From the NCBI RefSeq assembly GCF_036568125.1, contig NZ_DATCTF010000011.1:62001-126000 (forward strand): a DNA stretch of 64,000 nucleotides, written 5' to 3'. The notes under the pieces were generated by a model, which was given only the letters and a program-made list of their open reading frames with translations, was not told where the DNA came from and ran no database searches. A program made the position numbers and the translations under genes. This document shows positions 16,239 through 25,323 of the stretch, piece by piece (positions within the stretch are counted from its first letter, which is position 1; each line of letters begins with the position of its first letter). Origin of the DNA: Magnetovibrio sp. (GTDB lineage Bacteria; Pseudomonadota; Alphaproteobacteria; Rhodospirillales; Magnetovibrionaceae).

Positions 16239-17255
16239 ATGCACACCATCATGCACAATTTTGAAACGCCGCAGCCCGATTTGAATGGTAAGAACATACT
16301 GGTTACAGGGGGCACAGGCTCATTTGGCAAAGCGTTCAGTCACGCTGTGCTCAAAAAGTATAAACCCAACAAGCTCATCATTTATTCGCGTGATGAACTC
16401 AAGCAATATGAAATGGCGCAAGAGTTCAGCCAGTACGACACCAACATCTTGCGTTTCTTTATTGGCGATATTCGAGACCTCGACCGCCTCGAAATGGCGA
16501 TGCGCGACGTTGATATTGTTATCCACGCCGCAGCGTTGAAACACGTCCCCGCCGCCGAATACAATCCCTTTGAGTGCATCCATACCAACGTCATTGGTGC
16601 CGAAAACCTTGTCAAAGCGGCGATCCGGTGTGGCGTAGACAAGGTCGTCGCATTGTCGACTGATAAAGCAGCAAGTCCGCTAAACTTGTACGGCGCGAGC
16701 AAACTTGCTTCCGACAAAATTTTTGTTGCCGCAAACCACTTAAGCGCCGGCATGACTAAATTCTCCGTCGTGCGCTACGGCAACGTCTTTGGCTCACGCG
16801 GCAGTGTGATTCCCTTCTTCCAAAAACTGATCGACGAAGGCGCCGATCACCTGCCCATTACCGACCCAAGAATGACGCGTTTTTGGATTACACTGGAACA
16901 AGGCATAAACTTTGTTATCTCCAGCATGGCGATGATGAAGGGCCGCGAGCTGTTCATCCCCAAAATCCCCAGCATGAAAGTGGTCGATATCGCAACCGCG
17001 ATGGCCCCCAACCTGGAACAACGCGTCATCGGCATTCGCCCCGGTGAAAAACTTCACGAAATCATGATCACCGAAGATGACGCCCGCAACACCGTGATGC
17101 TGACCGACCGCTTTATCATTAAGCCAACGATCATGTTTGACAGCGAAGTTGAATGTTATGAAAACGAAATTCCCGTTGCGGAAGACTTTTCGTACTCGAG
17201 TGACAACAACACTGAATGGCTCAGCGTTGAAGATTTTGCATCCTTACTCGATTAA
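16239..17255 (+). CDS. pseB: UDP-GlcNAc 4,6-dehydratase, C5-inverting (PseB-like)
   Basis: 338 residues. The NAD motif is VTGGTGSFGKAF (about 22-33), followed by YSRDELKQYEM and HAAALKHVPAAEYNPFE, a PseB/FlaA1 signature. ALSTDKAASPLNLYGASKLASDK carries the catalytic Asp-Lys pair and Tyr-x3-Lys. The tail IRPGEKLHEIMITEDDA is typical of the PseB/CapD-short family. It dehydrates UDP-GlcNAc to the 4-keto-6-deoxy-L-arabino sugar, step 1 of pseudaminic acid synthesis. First gene after the ops-like leader. It is soluble, with no N-terminal membrane helices. Confidence 0.93.
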   Translation: MHTIMHNFETPQPDLNGKNILVTGGTGSFGKAFSHAVLKKYKPNKLIIYSRDELKQYEMAQEFSQYDTNILRFFIGDIRDLDRLEMAMRDVDIVIHAAALKHVPAAEYNPFECIHTNVIGAENLVKAAIRCGVDKVVALSTDKAASPLNLYGASKLASDKIFVAANHLSAGMTKFSVVRYGNVFGSRGSVIPFFQKLIDEGADHLPITDPRMTRFWITLEQGINFVISSMAMMKGRELFIPKIPSMKVVDIATAMAPNLEQRVIGIRPGEKLHEIMITEDDARNTVMLTDRFIIKPTIMFDSEVECYENEIPVAEDFSYSSDNNTEWLSVEDFASLLD

Positions 17256-17283
17256 CAAAAACTGAAACGTCAAAACTCTCGTT

Positions 17284-18147
17284 GTGAACACGATACTCAT
17301 CACTGGCGCCACAGGCCTTCTCGCACCATATCTTGCCGAAACCATGCAAAGCATGGGCAGGGTCGTTACCACGTCGCGTAGCGGTGGTGATGTTTCGTGC
17401 GACCTGACCGACACTTTGGCCGTTCAGCAGCTGTTTCAAAACTTACGCCCCAACATTGTCATACATACTGCGGCGTTGACCGACGTTGACCGATGTGAGG
17501 CGGAACCTGAAGAAGCAAAACGCCTCAACCATGTCGCCTGCGAAACATTGGCCGCATTATCGTCAGAACATAAGGCGCGACTGGTATATATCTCCACCGA
17601 CCAAGTGTACTCGGGACGGCATAAAGACAATTCAGAAACCGATCAACCTGCCCCGGTCAATGTGTATGGTTCGTCAAAACTTGCCGGTGAACAGGCCGTG
17701 ATGTCCAACGGGCGCAACCTTGTTTTTCGGACCAATATGTTTGGCCCATCGCGAACTCCCGGACGTATGAGTCTCAGTGATTTCTTTTTCGCCAAACTCA
17801 AACGTCAAGAACCTCTGATGCTGTTCGCCGATATGTACTTTTCCCCTTTGCACATGCAAACGCTAAGCGACTATGTCGCACAGAGCATTCGCAAAGAAAT
17901 CCACGGGACATACAATCTGGGCAGCCGTTGCGGGTTATCGAAAAAAGACTTCTGTATCGCAATTGCCCGCCTTTTCGGTTTCGATACCGCCAACACCCGG
18001 GCGGCCAGCGGCCTCGACAATTCTGACCGCGCGCCCCGCCCCGCGGACCTCCGCCTAAATGTCGAGCGAATTGAAAAGGCCCTTGGCGTACAAATGCCGA
18101 CACTCATAGACGAAATCGAAAAGCTGACCGAGCAAGCCTCTCAATAG
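17284..18147 (+). CDS. dTDP-4-dehydrorhamnose reductase family SDR (RmlD-like)
   Basis: 287 residues with a GTG start. An RmlD-type SDR with LITGATGLLAPYLAE, VIHTAALTDVDRCEAEPE, YISTDQVYSG and VNVYGSSKLAGEQA (Tyr-x3-Lys). It would reduce a 4-keto-6-deoxy NDP-sugar. No rmlA or rmlB is in the window, so its substrate may be another 4-keto sugar made here, or the product of the GDP-mannose 4,6-dehydratase at 59268. It lies 28 nt after pseB and 19 nt before the amidotransferase gene. Confidence 0.8.
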   Translation: MNTILITGATGLLAPYLAETMQSMGRVVTTSRSGGDVSCDLTDTLAVQQLFQNLRPNIVIHTAALTDVDRCEAEPEEAKRLNHVACETLAALSSEHKARLVYISTDQVYSGRHKDNSETDQPAPVNVYGSSKLAGEQAVMSNGRNLVFRTNMFGPSRTPGRMSLSDFFFAKLKRQEPLMLFADMYFSPLHMQTLSDYVAQSIRKEIHGTYNLGSRCGLSKKDFCIAIARLFGFDTANTRAASGLDNSDRAPRPADLRLNVERIEKALGVQMPTLIDEIEKLTEQASQ

Positions 18148-18166
18148 ACCCACCAGGAAATACGAA

Positions 18167-19360
18167 ATGCGCACGTGCACAAAATGCGTCATGCCGGAAA
18201 CCGCTGAAACTCTTGAATATGATGACAGTGGTCAATGCTCGGTATGCAGTCAAATCGAATATAAAAACACCAAAGTCGACTGGGACGCGAAAGGGCGTGA
18301 ACTGGACGAAATCATCGAGTCCGTTCGCGGCAAGTACGATTACGACTGCATCGTGCCGTTCTCTGGCGGCAAAGACTCAACGTTTCAACTGTGGTATTTG
18401 GTGCGCGTCAAGAAACTCAAGCCGCTGGTCGTACGCTTTGACCATTCGTTCATGCGTCCGAAACTGATTGAGAACAACCTGCGCACTTTGCGCACGCTTG
18501 GCGTCGATTGCCAAACCTTCACGCCAAACTGGCAAGTCGTTCGCAAGTTGATGTATGAATCCCTCAAGCGTCGCGGGGACTTCTGCTGGCACTGTCATAC
18601 CGGTATTTTCGCATATCCCATGTGGGTTTCCGTATGGCAGAACATCCCCCTGGTGATTTGGGGAGAACCTTCGTCTGAATACACCTCGTTTTATGAATAT
18701 GGCGAAGATGAGGAAGTCGATGAGCGGCGCTTCAACACCCTCGTCAATCTCGGCATCAATGCCGAAGACATGCTCGGCATGTTGAATGACAAAGTGTCTG
18801 ACTACCCCATTACCGAACGCGATTTAAAGCCTTACACCTTCCCGCCAGCACGCGAAATTCGCTCGCGCAACATCCGTTCGATCTGTCTTGGTTCGTACAT
18901 TCCTTGGGATGTCAAAAAGCAGGTGAAAATCATTGAGGATGAGTTGGGCTGGGAAGGCGACGAAGTCGAAGGCGTTCCGCCTGGGTATGAGTACGAAAAA
19001 ATTGAGTGCTATATGCAGGGACTGCGTGATTACACCAAGCATCTTAAACGTGGTTTCGGGCGCACCGCGCATTTGACGTCGATCGATATTCGAAATGGAC
19101 GGATGACGCGCGACGAAGCCGTGGAGCTTACGGAAAAATACGACGGCAAGCGCCCCTTCGCTCTCGACCTTTTTTTGCATTATCTTGGCATCACAGAGGA
19201 AGAGTATTTCGAGCTCGTGCGGCCGCACCTCGTGCCGCCACATGAATTCCCGGACGAAGAGACACGTCAACGCAATCGTGCCGAAAAGCCCCCTTCGGAC
19301 TTCGACAAGTGGACCCGCATCACCGGCGATCGAAAAAAAGACGGTAAATCGAAACCATAA
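18167..19360 (+). CDS. N-acetyl sugar amidotransferase (WbpG/PseA-like)
   Basis: 397 residues. The N-terminal Cys motif is CTKCVMPET...CSVC, followed by the PP-loop ATP pyrophosphatase signature VPFSGGKDSTFQ (about 63-75), FCWHCHTGI and VIWGEPSSEYTS. Members use ATP and ammonia, delivered by HisH/HisF paralogs, to convert an N-acetyl group to acetamidino on sugars such as amidinated mannuronates or pseudaminic/legionaminic acids. Its stop overlaps the hisH-like start by 1 nt, confirming a three-gene amidination unit. Which sugar is modified is inferred to be a nonulosonic acid or its precursor. Confidence 0.9.
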   Translation: MRTCTKCVMPETAETLEYDDSGQCSVCSQIEYKNTKVDWDAKGRELDEIIESVRGKYDYDCIVPFSGGKDSTFQLWYLVRVKKLKPLVVRFDHSFMRPKLIENNLRTLRTLGVDCQTFTPNWQVVRKLMYESLKRRGDFCWHCHTGIFAYPMWVSVWQNIPLVIWGEPSSEYTSFYEYGEDEEVDERRFNTLVNLGINAEDMLGMLNDKVSDYPITERDLKPYTFPPAREIRSRNIRSICLGSYIPWDVKKQVKIIEDELGWEGDEVEGVPPGYEYEKIECYMQGLRDYTKHLKRGFGRTAHLTSIDIRNGRMTRDEAVELTEKYDGKRPFALDLFLHYLGITEEEYFELVRPHLVPPHEFPDEETRQRNRAEKPPSDFDKWTRITGDRKKDGKSKP

Positions 19361-19986
19361 TGAACATTTCGATTGTTGACTACGGTGCGGGCAACATCGC
19401 ATCCGTCCAAAACGCCGTTTACATGGCGGGTTATGAGGCAGATGTCGCGCACACCCCGGAAGATGTCCTGAAGGCCGACCGCATTATTTTGCCGGGTGTC
19501 GGCGCCGCTGGAAAAGCCCTCGCGCACCTTCGCGCCACTGGCCTTGCCGCAGCCTTGACCGAAACGGTACGGGGCAAGGGGCGTCCTATGCTCGGCATCT
19601 GCTTGGGCATGCAACTTCTGGCCACGACCTTGCACGAATATGGTGAGCATGAAGGCTTGGGGTGGATCGAAGGCGATGTCGTGGACCTTCACAGCATCCC
19701 CGGCGCAGGCCCTCATATCCCCCATACCGGCTGGAACGTGGTGACGCCCACGGAACACGCCGCCTTCATGTTTCAGCGTATACGCCGCGATGCAACGTTC
19801 TACTTCAATCATTCGTTCACATTGCGCACACCAAACGACGACGTTGTCGCCGGCATCACGTCCCATGGGGTTCCTTTGGTCGCAGCCATTCAAACCGAGA
19901 CGGTTTTCGCTGTGCAATTTCATCCTGAAAAAAGCCAATTGAACGGCGACCATTTGATTTCCGCCTTTCTGTCTTGGGCCCCATGA
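19360..19986 (+). CDS. hisH: HisH paralog, glutaminase subunit for sugar amidination
   Basis: 208 residues. A class I glutamine amidotransferase with catalytic Cys81 in GICLGMQLL and His188/Glu190 in FHPEKSQ, plus the HisH start SIVDYGAGNIASV and LPGVGAAGKA. In this setting it releases ammonia from glutamine for the WbpG/PseA-like enzyme rather than for histidine synthesis; no other his gene is near. It overlaps the amidotransferase gene by 1 nt and the hisF-like gene by 4 nt. Confidence 0.9.
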   Translation: MNISIVDYGAGNIASVQNAVYMAGYEADVAHTPEDVLKADRIILPGVGAAGKALAHLRATGLAAALTETVRGKGRPMLGICLGMQLLATTLHEYGEHEGLGWIEGDVVDLHSIPGAGPHIPHTGWNVVTPTEHAAFMFQRIRRDATFYFNHSFTLRTPNDDVVAGITSHGVPLVAAIQTETVFAVQFHPEKSQLNGDHLISAFLSWAP

Positions 19987-20783
19987 TGAACTTTCCCACT
20001 TCAACCTCGGCGCCCTTGGCGCAAAGCACCGTCAAAAAGCGGCTCATCCCCAGCCTGCTGCTCCAAAAAGGCCGTTTGGCAAAAGGCGTGCGTTTTGCGG
20101 ATTGGCAGGATGCGGGACGCGCGGACACCACCGCAAAAGCCCACAACGCCCAAGGCGCAGACGAGCTTATAATCCTCGACATCGAAGCCTCGCGAGAAGG
20201 TCGGGGCCCTGACCTCGAGACCATCGAAAAGGTATCGCAGGAATGTTTCATGCCCCTCACCATCGGCGGAGGGATTTCATCACTCGACATCGCCCAGCAG
20301 TGTTTTGCCAGAGGCGCCGATAAAATATGCGTAACGACAACTGCCTTGCGCAATCCTGAACTGATTTCCGAGCTTGCTGAAACGTTCGGCCGTCAGGCGA
20401 TCGTGCTCGGCATCGATGTTATGCAAGACGGTGACACCTGGAGCCTCTACGACTTTTGCGAACACGCTCCCGTGAAAGATCGCGACTGGAAAGATTGGCT
20501 TGTCGAGGGCGTGGCCCGTGGTGCAGGCGAAGTCCGCCTGATGTCGGTGGGACGGGAAGGCACCCGTAGCGGGATGGATATCAGCCTGTTGAAACAGGCC
20601 CGCCCCCTGGTGGACGTCCCCATTATCTTGGATGGTGGGGCCGGAACGCTGGACCATCTGGAAGAAGCCTTGCGCGCGGACGCAGATGCCGTTTGCGCCG
20701 GCACCATGTTGGTTTTCTCCGATAACAATCTGGTCAAGGTCAAACGATATCTGGCCTCGAAAAACATCGATATGCGGCTTTAG
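19983..20783 (+). CDS. hisF: HisF paralog (WbuZ type), ammonia-channelling subunit
   Basis: 266 residues, a TIM barrel. It shows the HisF features KGVRFADWQDAG, GADELIILDIEAS, LTIGGGISS, GADKICVTTTALRNP, IVLGIDVM, GAGEVRLMSVGREGTRSGMD and LDGGAGTLDH. The first catalytic Asp of true HisF (in CLDV) is replaced: the segment reads IPSLLL, with Leu26 at that position. The second Asp (GIDV) is kept. This loss fits a paralog that channels ammonia but no longer makes imidazole glycerol phosphate. The ATG at 19983 overlaps the hisH stop; ATG 19986 is an alternative. Confidence 0.9.
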   Translation: MMNFPTSTSAPLAQSTVKKRLIPSLLLQKGRLAKGVRFADWQDAGRADTTAKAHNAQGADELIILDIEASREGRGPDLETIEKVSQECFMPLTIGGGISSLDIAQQCFARGADKICVTTTALRNPELISELAETFGRQAIVLGIDVMQDGDTWSLYDFCEHAPVKDRDWKDWLVEGVARGAGEVRLMSVGREGTRSGMDISLLKQARPLVDVPIILDGGAGTLDHLEEALRADADAVCAGTMLVFSDNNLVKVKRYLASKNIDMRL

Positions 20784-20798
20784 CCCCGTCTAACGGAC

Positions 20799-21842
20799 AT
20801 GACAAAAAGTGAAACTCTCACGGCCATTTTTCGTTGCGACGCGGGTCCCCGTCTCGGTGGCGGCCATGTTATCCGCTGCTTAACGCTGGCCCATGCGCTC
20901 AAGCAGGAAGGCTGGAATATACGGTTTGCCGTGTCCCCGCAAACCCTAGACATCGTGCCGCAACTCGCCCAAAGCGACATGACTTACGTCGAAGTTGATA
21001 AAACACCCGACGCCTTCATGGCTCCATTTCAAAACGGCTGCCACTTGGCCGTCATAGATCACTACGAATGGAACGGCGAGCATCACCGGCGTTGCAAGGG
21101 ATGGGCGCAACGTATCTTGGTGATCGACGACATGGCGAACCGGTCTTACGAAGCCGACTTTCTGCTGGATCAAACCATTGGCCGCGCGCCGCAAGAATAT
21201 ATCGGCAAAGTTCCATCCGCCTGCCGGGTGATGACTGGGGCTAATTACGCGCTGCTACGACCAGAGTTCGCCGAAAACCGACAAACAGCTATCACGTATC
21301 ACACGACCCCAAGGGACAAACGGAAGATTCTCATCAGCATGGGCATGATGGATGCCGATGACCTGACCTCTACCGCGCTTCGGGGACTAGCCCAATTGAC
21401 GGCGGATATCGAAGTCGATGTCGTACTGTCCAAAAGGGCTCCGAATATCGATAAGGTTCGCTCTCTCTCACTACCGAATCACATCCGCATGACCATCCAC
21501 GCCGACGGGGGTGACATGGCGCAATTGATGTCGGCCGCAGATATCTCAATTGGCGCATCGGGTGTGACTTCGTTGGAACGGTGCAGCCTAGGCCTGCCTT
21601 CCGTCACGGTTGTGCTGGCGGACAATCAAGCGCGCATCGCCGAAGAAGTGGCCGAGGCTGGCGCTTCGATCAATTTGGGTTGGCACGGCGACGTCACCCC
21701 TGGCGACATTGCCGAAGCCGTCCGGCGATTGATGTCCGATGAGCCTCTGTATCTGCACATGGTGGACAAAGCCGCTGGGTTGTGCGATGGAACCGGTACT
21801 GCGCGCACAATTCAGACCATCCTGAGCGGTTTCGCCCAATAG
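20799..21842 (+). CDS. pseG: UDP-2,4-diacetamido-2,4,6-trideoxy-L-altropyranose hydrolase (PseG-like)
   Basis: 347 residues. A GT-B-fold hydrolase with the PseG signature FRCDAGPRLGGGHVIRCLTLA, whose His is the catalytic residue, then VIDHYEW, LVIDDMANR, LLDQTIGR and GANYALLRPEF. The C-terminal nucleotide site includes ADISIGASGVTSLERCSLGLPS. It removes UDP to give free 6-deoxy-AltdiNAc for PseI. It lies between the amidination trio and the carbamoyltransferase, 15 nt after the hisF-like gene. Confidence 0.92.
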   Translation: MTKSETLTAIFRCDAGPRLGGGHVIRCLTLAHALKQEGWNIRFAVSPQTLDIVPQLAQSDMTYVEVDKTPDAFMAPFQNGCHLAVIDHYEWNGEHHRRCKGWAQRILVIDDMANRSYEADFLLDQTIGRAPQEYIGKVPSACRVMTGANYALLRPEFAENRQTAITYHTTPRDKRKILISMGMMDADDLTSTALRGLAQLTADIEVDVVLSKRAPNIDKVRSLSLPNHIRMTIHADGGDMAQLMSAADISIGASGVTSLERCSLGLPSVTVVLADNQARIAEEVAEAGASINLGWHGDVTPGDIAEAVRRLMSDEPLYLHMVDKAAGLCDGTGTARTIQTILSGFAQ

Positions 21843-21887
21843 CGTGGTTATCCTTAGGTTTTCTATGAAACGGATCAATAAAAGCCC

Positions 21888-23573
21888 ATGTCTTTGAATA
21901 TCATTGGCATCGCCTTTACAGCTGATGCAACAGCGGCACTTCTGTGTGACGGGAAATTGATCGCGGCCATCGGGGAAGAGCGCCTGAACCGCGAGAAGTT
22001 ATGCAAAGGGATCCCCAAGTTGGCCATCTCCAAAGTCTTGGAAATTGGCGGCCTGTCCATTGATGACATAGATTTCTTTGCCGTCCATGGCGCTGCTGAT
22101 GAACCGGACACGGGCCCATTTGAAGCCGCGCAGAAACGCATTGATGCTGCGGACCTGCCCGATGATGTGCGCGCCATCCAGACTCAACAAATTCAACAGC
22201 GCCTGGAACATGAACGTTTCGTTTGCAACACCCGCACGCCGAAAATTCTTGAGGAACTGAAAAAGTACGGTCGCCCTGTCATAGAATTCCCCCATCATGA
22301 GGCCCATGCGGCGAGCGCTTATTACGGATCGGGATGGGAAGAGTGTTTGACGCTCACGGCCGACGGCTGGGGCGAAGATGCATCTGCGACCCTGTGGAAA
22401 TGCGCCAACGGCCGCATGGAACGAATTGGTCACACGCCAACGATCGACTCCCTGGGCTACTTCTACGGCAGCATCACCAAATCCCTGGGGTTTATTCCCC
22501 ACCGACACGAAGGCAAGGTTCTCGGCTTGGCCGCTTATTGCCAAAAGCCCAATTCCTATTCACGCATTCGCGACATGGTTGGCGTCGACACGGCCCGCTC
22601 TCAATTCATTGGTCATGTGGAAAACGGCCTCTTCGCCCCAACCTACGACAGCCCGCCCTTGGTCGAGTTCGTCAAGGACTACCCCCGCGAAGACATTTCC
22701 GCTGCCGCACAAATCCGCTTGGAAGAGGTGGTGTGCGAGTTGATCGATAGCCTCAGCGATGAGCCGGTCAAACTCGCCTTGGCAGGCGGCATCTTCGCCA
22801 ACGTCAAACTCAATCAACGCATTGGCGCACTGAAGAACATTTCGGATGTCTACGTGTTCCCGTGCATGGGGGACGGCGGTTTGGCCGTGGGCACAGCATG
22901 GCTAGCGCACGTAGAGCAAACCAAACAGTCACCCATACCTGCCAAATCCATGCTGTTGGGCATGACGATTGAACCGGATGACGCCCGGAAAGCGCTGGAG
23001 AATAGTCAGTTGCCGTATTCCAAGCCGGACAACATGGCTGCAACGGTGGCGCAATTGCTTGCCGACGACAATGTCGTGGCACGGTGCAGCGGGGCGATGG
23101 AATACGGCCCCCGGTCTTTGGGCAATCGCAGCATTTTATATAAAGCCAATGACCCATCAGCCAATGACTGGTTGAACGAGCGCCTGCACAGGTCCGAATT
23201 CATGCCCTTTGCCCCCGCAAGCTTGGTCGAGGACGCTGAAGAGCTTTATCTCAACTTGGCGCCGGGCCGTGGGCCCGCCAATTACATGACCATGACTTTT
23301 GACTGCACCGAACGCATGCGTAAGGAAGCTCCCGCTGCTGTTCACGTGGATGGCACCGCGCGACCACAGTTGGTAAGCCGCGAACTCTACCCTGAATTCC
23401 ACGATATTCTCAGCCATTACAAAGAGCTGACCGGTTATTCCAGTGTCATCAACACCAGCTTCAACATGCATGAAGAACCCATCGTCGGAAGCGCCGATGA
23501 CGCTATTCGCGCTTTTGTGGCGAGCGGTCTTCCCTACCTCGTTCTCGGAGAGTTTTTGGTCGAACAGAAATAA
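21888..23573 (+). CDS. Carbamoyltransferase (NodU/CmcH/TobZ family)
   Basis: 561 residues, usual for the family. The N-terminal Kae1-like ASKHA domain has GIAFTADATAALLCDG, GEERLNREK, FPHHEAHAASAYYGSG (the His cluster binding metal) and LTADGWGEDAS. LAGGIFANVKLN and FPCMGDGGLAVG follow. The C-terminal YrdC-like part shows SGAMEYGPRSLGNRSIL and INTSFNMHEEPIV. Members transfer carbamoyl from carbamoyl phosphate to sugar hydroxyls. Here it probably O-carbamoylates a glycan sugar. It ends 3 nt from the convergent GNAT gene, with no terminator between them. Confidence 0.92.
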   Translation: MSLNIIGIAFTADATAALLCDGKLIAAIGEERLNREKLCKGIPKLAISKVLEIGGLSIDDIDFFAVHGAADEPDTGPFEAAQKRIDAADLPDDVRAIQTQQIQQRLEHERFVCNTRTPKILEELKKYGRPVIEFPHHEAHAASAYYGSGWEECLTLTADGWGEDASATLWKCANGRMERIGHTPTIDSLGYFYGSITKSLGFIPHRHEGKVLGLAAYCQKPNSYSRIRDMVGVDTARSQFIGHVENGLFAPTYDSPPLVEFVKDYPREDISAAAQIRLEEVVCELIDSLSDEPVKLALAGGIFANVKLNQRIGALKNISDVYVFPCMGDGGLAVGTAWLAHVEQTKQSPIPAKSMLLGMTIEPDDARKALENSQLPYSKPDNMAATVAQLLADDNVVARCSGAMEYGPRSLGNRSILYKANDPSANDWLNERLHRSEFMPFAPASLVEDAEELYLNLAPGRGPANYMTMTFDCTERMRKEAPAAVHVDGTARPQLVSRELYPEFHDILSHYKELTGYSSVINTSFNMHEEPIVGSADDAIRAFVASGLPYLVLGEFLVEQK

Positions 23574-23576
23574 GTT

Positions 23577-24146
23577 TCAAGCGCCACGCGGGGCAGATAG
23601 ATTTTCCCATTCGTCGCGCAACAGCGCGAGCCAGCGATTGTCTTGATAGTCGTCCCGCCACTTGAACGCACGCCGCATCAAGCCTTCTTCCCGAAAGCCG
23701 TTTCGCAAAAATGCCTTCAAGCTTGCGCTGTTTCCATCGACCACGCCTGCCTCGAGCCGGTTCAGTCCCAGCTTGGTAAAACCATACGAAACAACTAGGG
23801 AAATCGCTTGGCTCGCATATCCCTTACCCCAGAATTCTCTTTCACCGATAAACAAGCTGACGTGAGAAGATTCGTTGCTCCAATCGATCGGTCCGATCTT
23901 AATATTGCCAATGTGACGATTGCTCTGCCGATCGACAATGGCGAACAGGATGGCATTTTCGCTTTCAAGCACACTTTGAACGAAACGGCGAACACCGTCC
24001 AAATCATGAACGTGGTTTCGCACCCCGACCAGAAACCCCGTAATTTCGGGATTGTTCAACCAATCGACATATGTAGCGTTGCAGTCCTCAATGGATATCG
24101 TGCGCAAGATCAAGTCCGAGCCGGAGAGATCACATTCTGCTTTCAT
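23577..24146 (-). CDS. GNAT N-acetyltransferase, PseH candidate
   Basis: 189 residues, RimJ/RimL-type GNAT. It has LILRTISIEDC, WLNNPEITGFL, the acetyl-CoA pyrophosphate loop in EREFWGKGYASQAI (about 106-119), and NRLEAGVVDGNSASLKAFLRNGF. PseH acetylates the 4-amino group of the PseC product, and no other GNAT is in the cluster, so it is the best pseH candidate by context. It is the only minus-strand gene between 13 kb and the window end. AAGGGTG precedes its ATG by 7 nt. A different substrate, such as a ribosomal protein or another amino sugar, cannot be excluded. Confidence 0.8.
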   Translation of the reverse strand: MKAECDLSGSDLILRTISIEDCNATYVDWLNNPEITGFLVGVRNHVHDLDGVRRFVQSVLESENAILFAIVDRQSNRHIGNIKIGPIDWSNESSHVSLFIGEREFWGKGYASQAISLVVSYGFTKLGLNRLEAGVVDGNSASLKAFLRNGFREEGLMRRAFKWRDDYQDNRWLALLRDEWENLSAPRGA

Positions 24147-24354
24147 AAGTCACCCTTATTGCCATAGTCATTGGGTCAATTTGACTATAGTATCTGGAAA
24201 AATCGGTTTACGCATACCATCGCTTTGAAGCGCTTAATGTTCTCAATACCGAATATACGAATCCCGTTTTGAACACACCAACTTCAGCCTGTCTCAGCGG
24301 CGACATGTTTTATACTCACGCTATCTTCATCCGTAACATAGGAATTGCGAAACC

Positions 24355-25323
24355 GTGCTCATAACGGTCCTGGGCTTGGGCTCAATTGGTCTTCGACACG
24401 CTCGAAATCTCATTTCTGCCGGCATCGAGGTGCGTGGTTTCGATCCAGATCAAACCAGACGCGACCTCATGAACGACCTTGGCGGGAAGGCCTATGCGTC
24501 TCGGGAAGAAGCTCTTTCTGGGGCCAGCGCCGTCCTGATTTGTTCGCCGAGCCAGCACCATTTGGCCGATTTGCGCCACGTCGTCGAGCTTGGGCTGCAT
24601 GCCTTCGTCGAAAAACCCCTTGCGCATACGACCGACGGATTGGCGGATGTCTTTGCCCAAGCCGATGACAAAGGTCTGGTGATCTTTCATGGCTTCTTTT
24701 TGCGCTTTCACCCGTGCGTGCGACGCGCAAAAGAGCTGATCGATACGGGAAAGCTCGGTGATCCGCTGTGGGCGCGGGCGCTATGTTCCGGATACCTTCC
24801 CGGTTGGCGACCGCATCAAGATTACACCCAAGGATACGCAGCGGACCCCACCAGCGGCGGCACGCTTTTGGACAACATCCACGAATTCGACGTGCTGTAC
24901 GCCTTGCTTGGGCCCTCCCAAGTGCGCGCGTCCGTGCCGGGCCACAGTGGCACACTCGAGATTCCTAGCGAAGATATCGCCGATGTGATTTTGGTCCATG
25001 ACACTGGCGCACAAAGCTCCGTCCACGTCGATTACGTGACCCGCCCCGCTAAGCGCGTCACCGAAGTCTCCGGCACTCAGGGCCGAATAGAAATAGACCT
25101 CATCAAACGCCAATTGATTTTTGTGGATACAAACGGCGAAACCGTAGAGGAACAGACGTACGACGGAACCTTTTCCGACGATTACGTTGCCGAGATGCAG
25201 GCTTTCCTCGCTTGCATCGATGGAACCGAAGTACCGCAATGTTCCAATGAGGATTCGGCCCATGTTCTCAATCAGATTTTGTCAGCTCGCCAACTAGGTG
25301 GATTATCGTCTCATGGCCAATAA
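24355..25323 (+). CDS. Gfo/Idh/MocA family NAD(P) oxidoreductase
   Basis: 322 residues with a GTG start. The Rossmann motif is LGLGSIGLRHARNL, then FVEKPLA (the conserved EKP with Lys) and the dimerisation/substrate domain beginning FLRFHPCVRRAKELI. The family oxidises or reduces sugars or their derivatives. It overlaps the next gene, the cytidylyltransferase-aminotransferase fusion, by 11 nt. The 208-bp gap upstream, divergent to the GNAT gene, has a TATACT box at 24311-24316 without a good -35. The substrate is unknown, presumably a nonulosonic acid or a precursor. Confidence 0.85.
   Translation: MLITVLGLGSIGLRHARNLISAGIEVRGFDPDQTRRDLMNDLGGKAYASREEALSGASAVLICSPSQHHLADLRHVVELGLHAFVEKPLAHTTDGLADVFAQADDKGLVIFHGFFLRFHPCVRRAKELIDTGKLGDPLWARALCSGYLPGWRPHQDYTQGYAADPTSGGTLLDNIHEFDVLYALLGPSQVRASVPGHSGTLEIPSEDIADVILVHDTGAQSSVHVDYVTRPAKRVTEVSGTQGRIEIDLIKRQLIFVDTNGETVEEQTYDGTFSDDYVAEMQAFLACIDGTEVPQCSNEDSAHVLNQILSARQLGGLSSHGQ

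Noticed and set aside
19360-20783. Histidine biosynthesis genes
   Set aside because: The HisH and HisF paralogs are coupled to a WbpG/PseA-like gene, no other his gene is nearby, and the HisF copy lacks a catalytic Asp.
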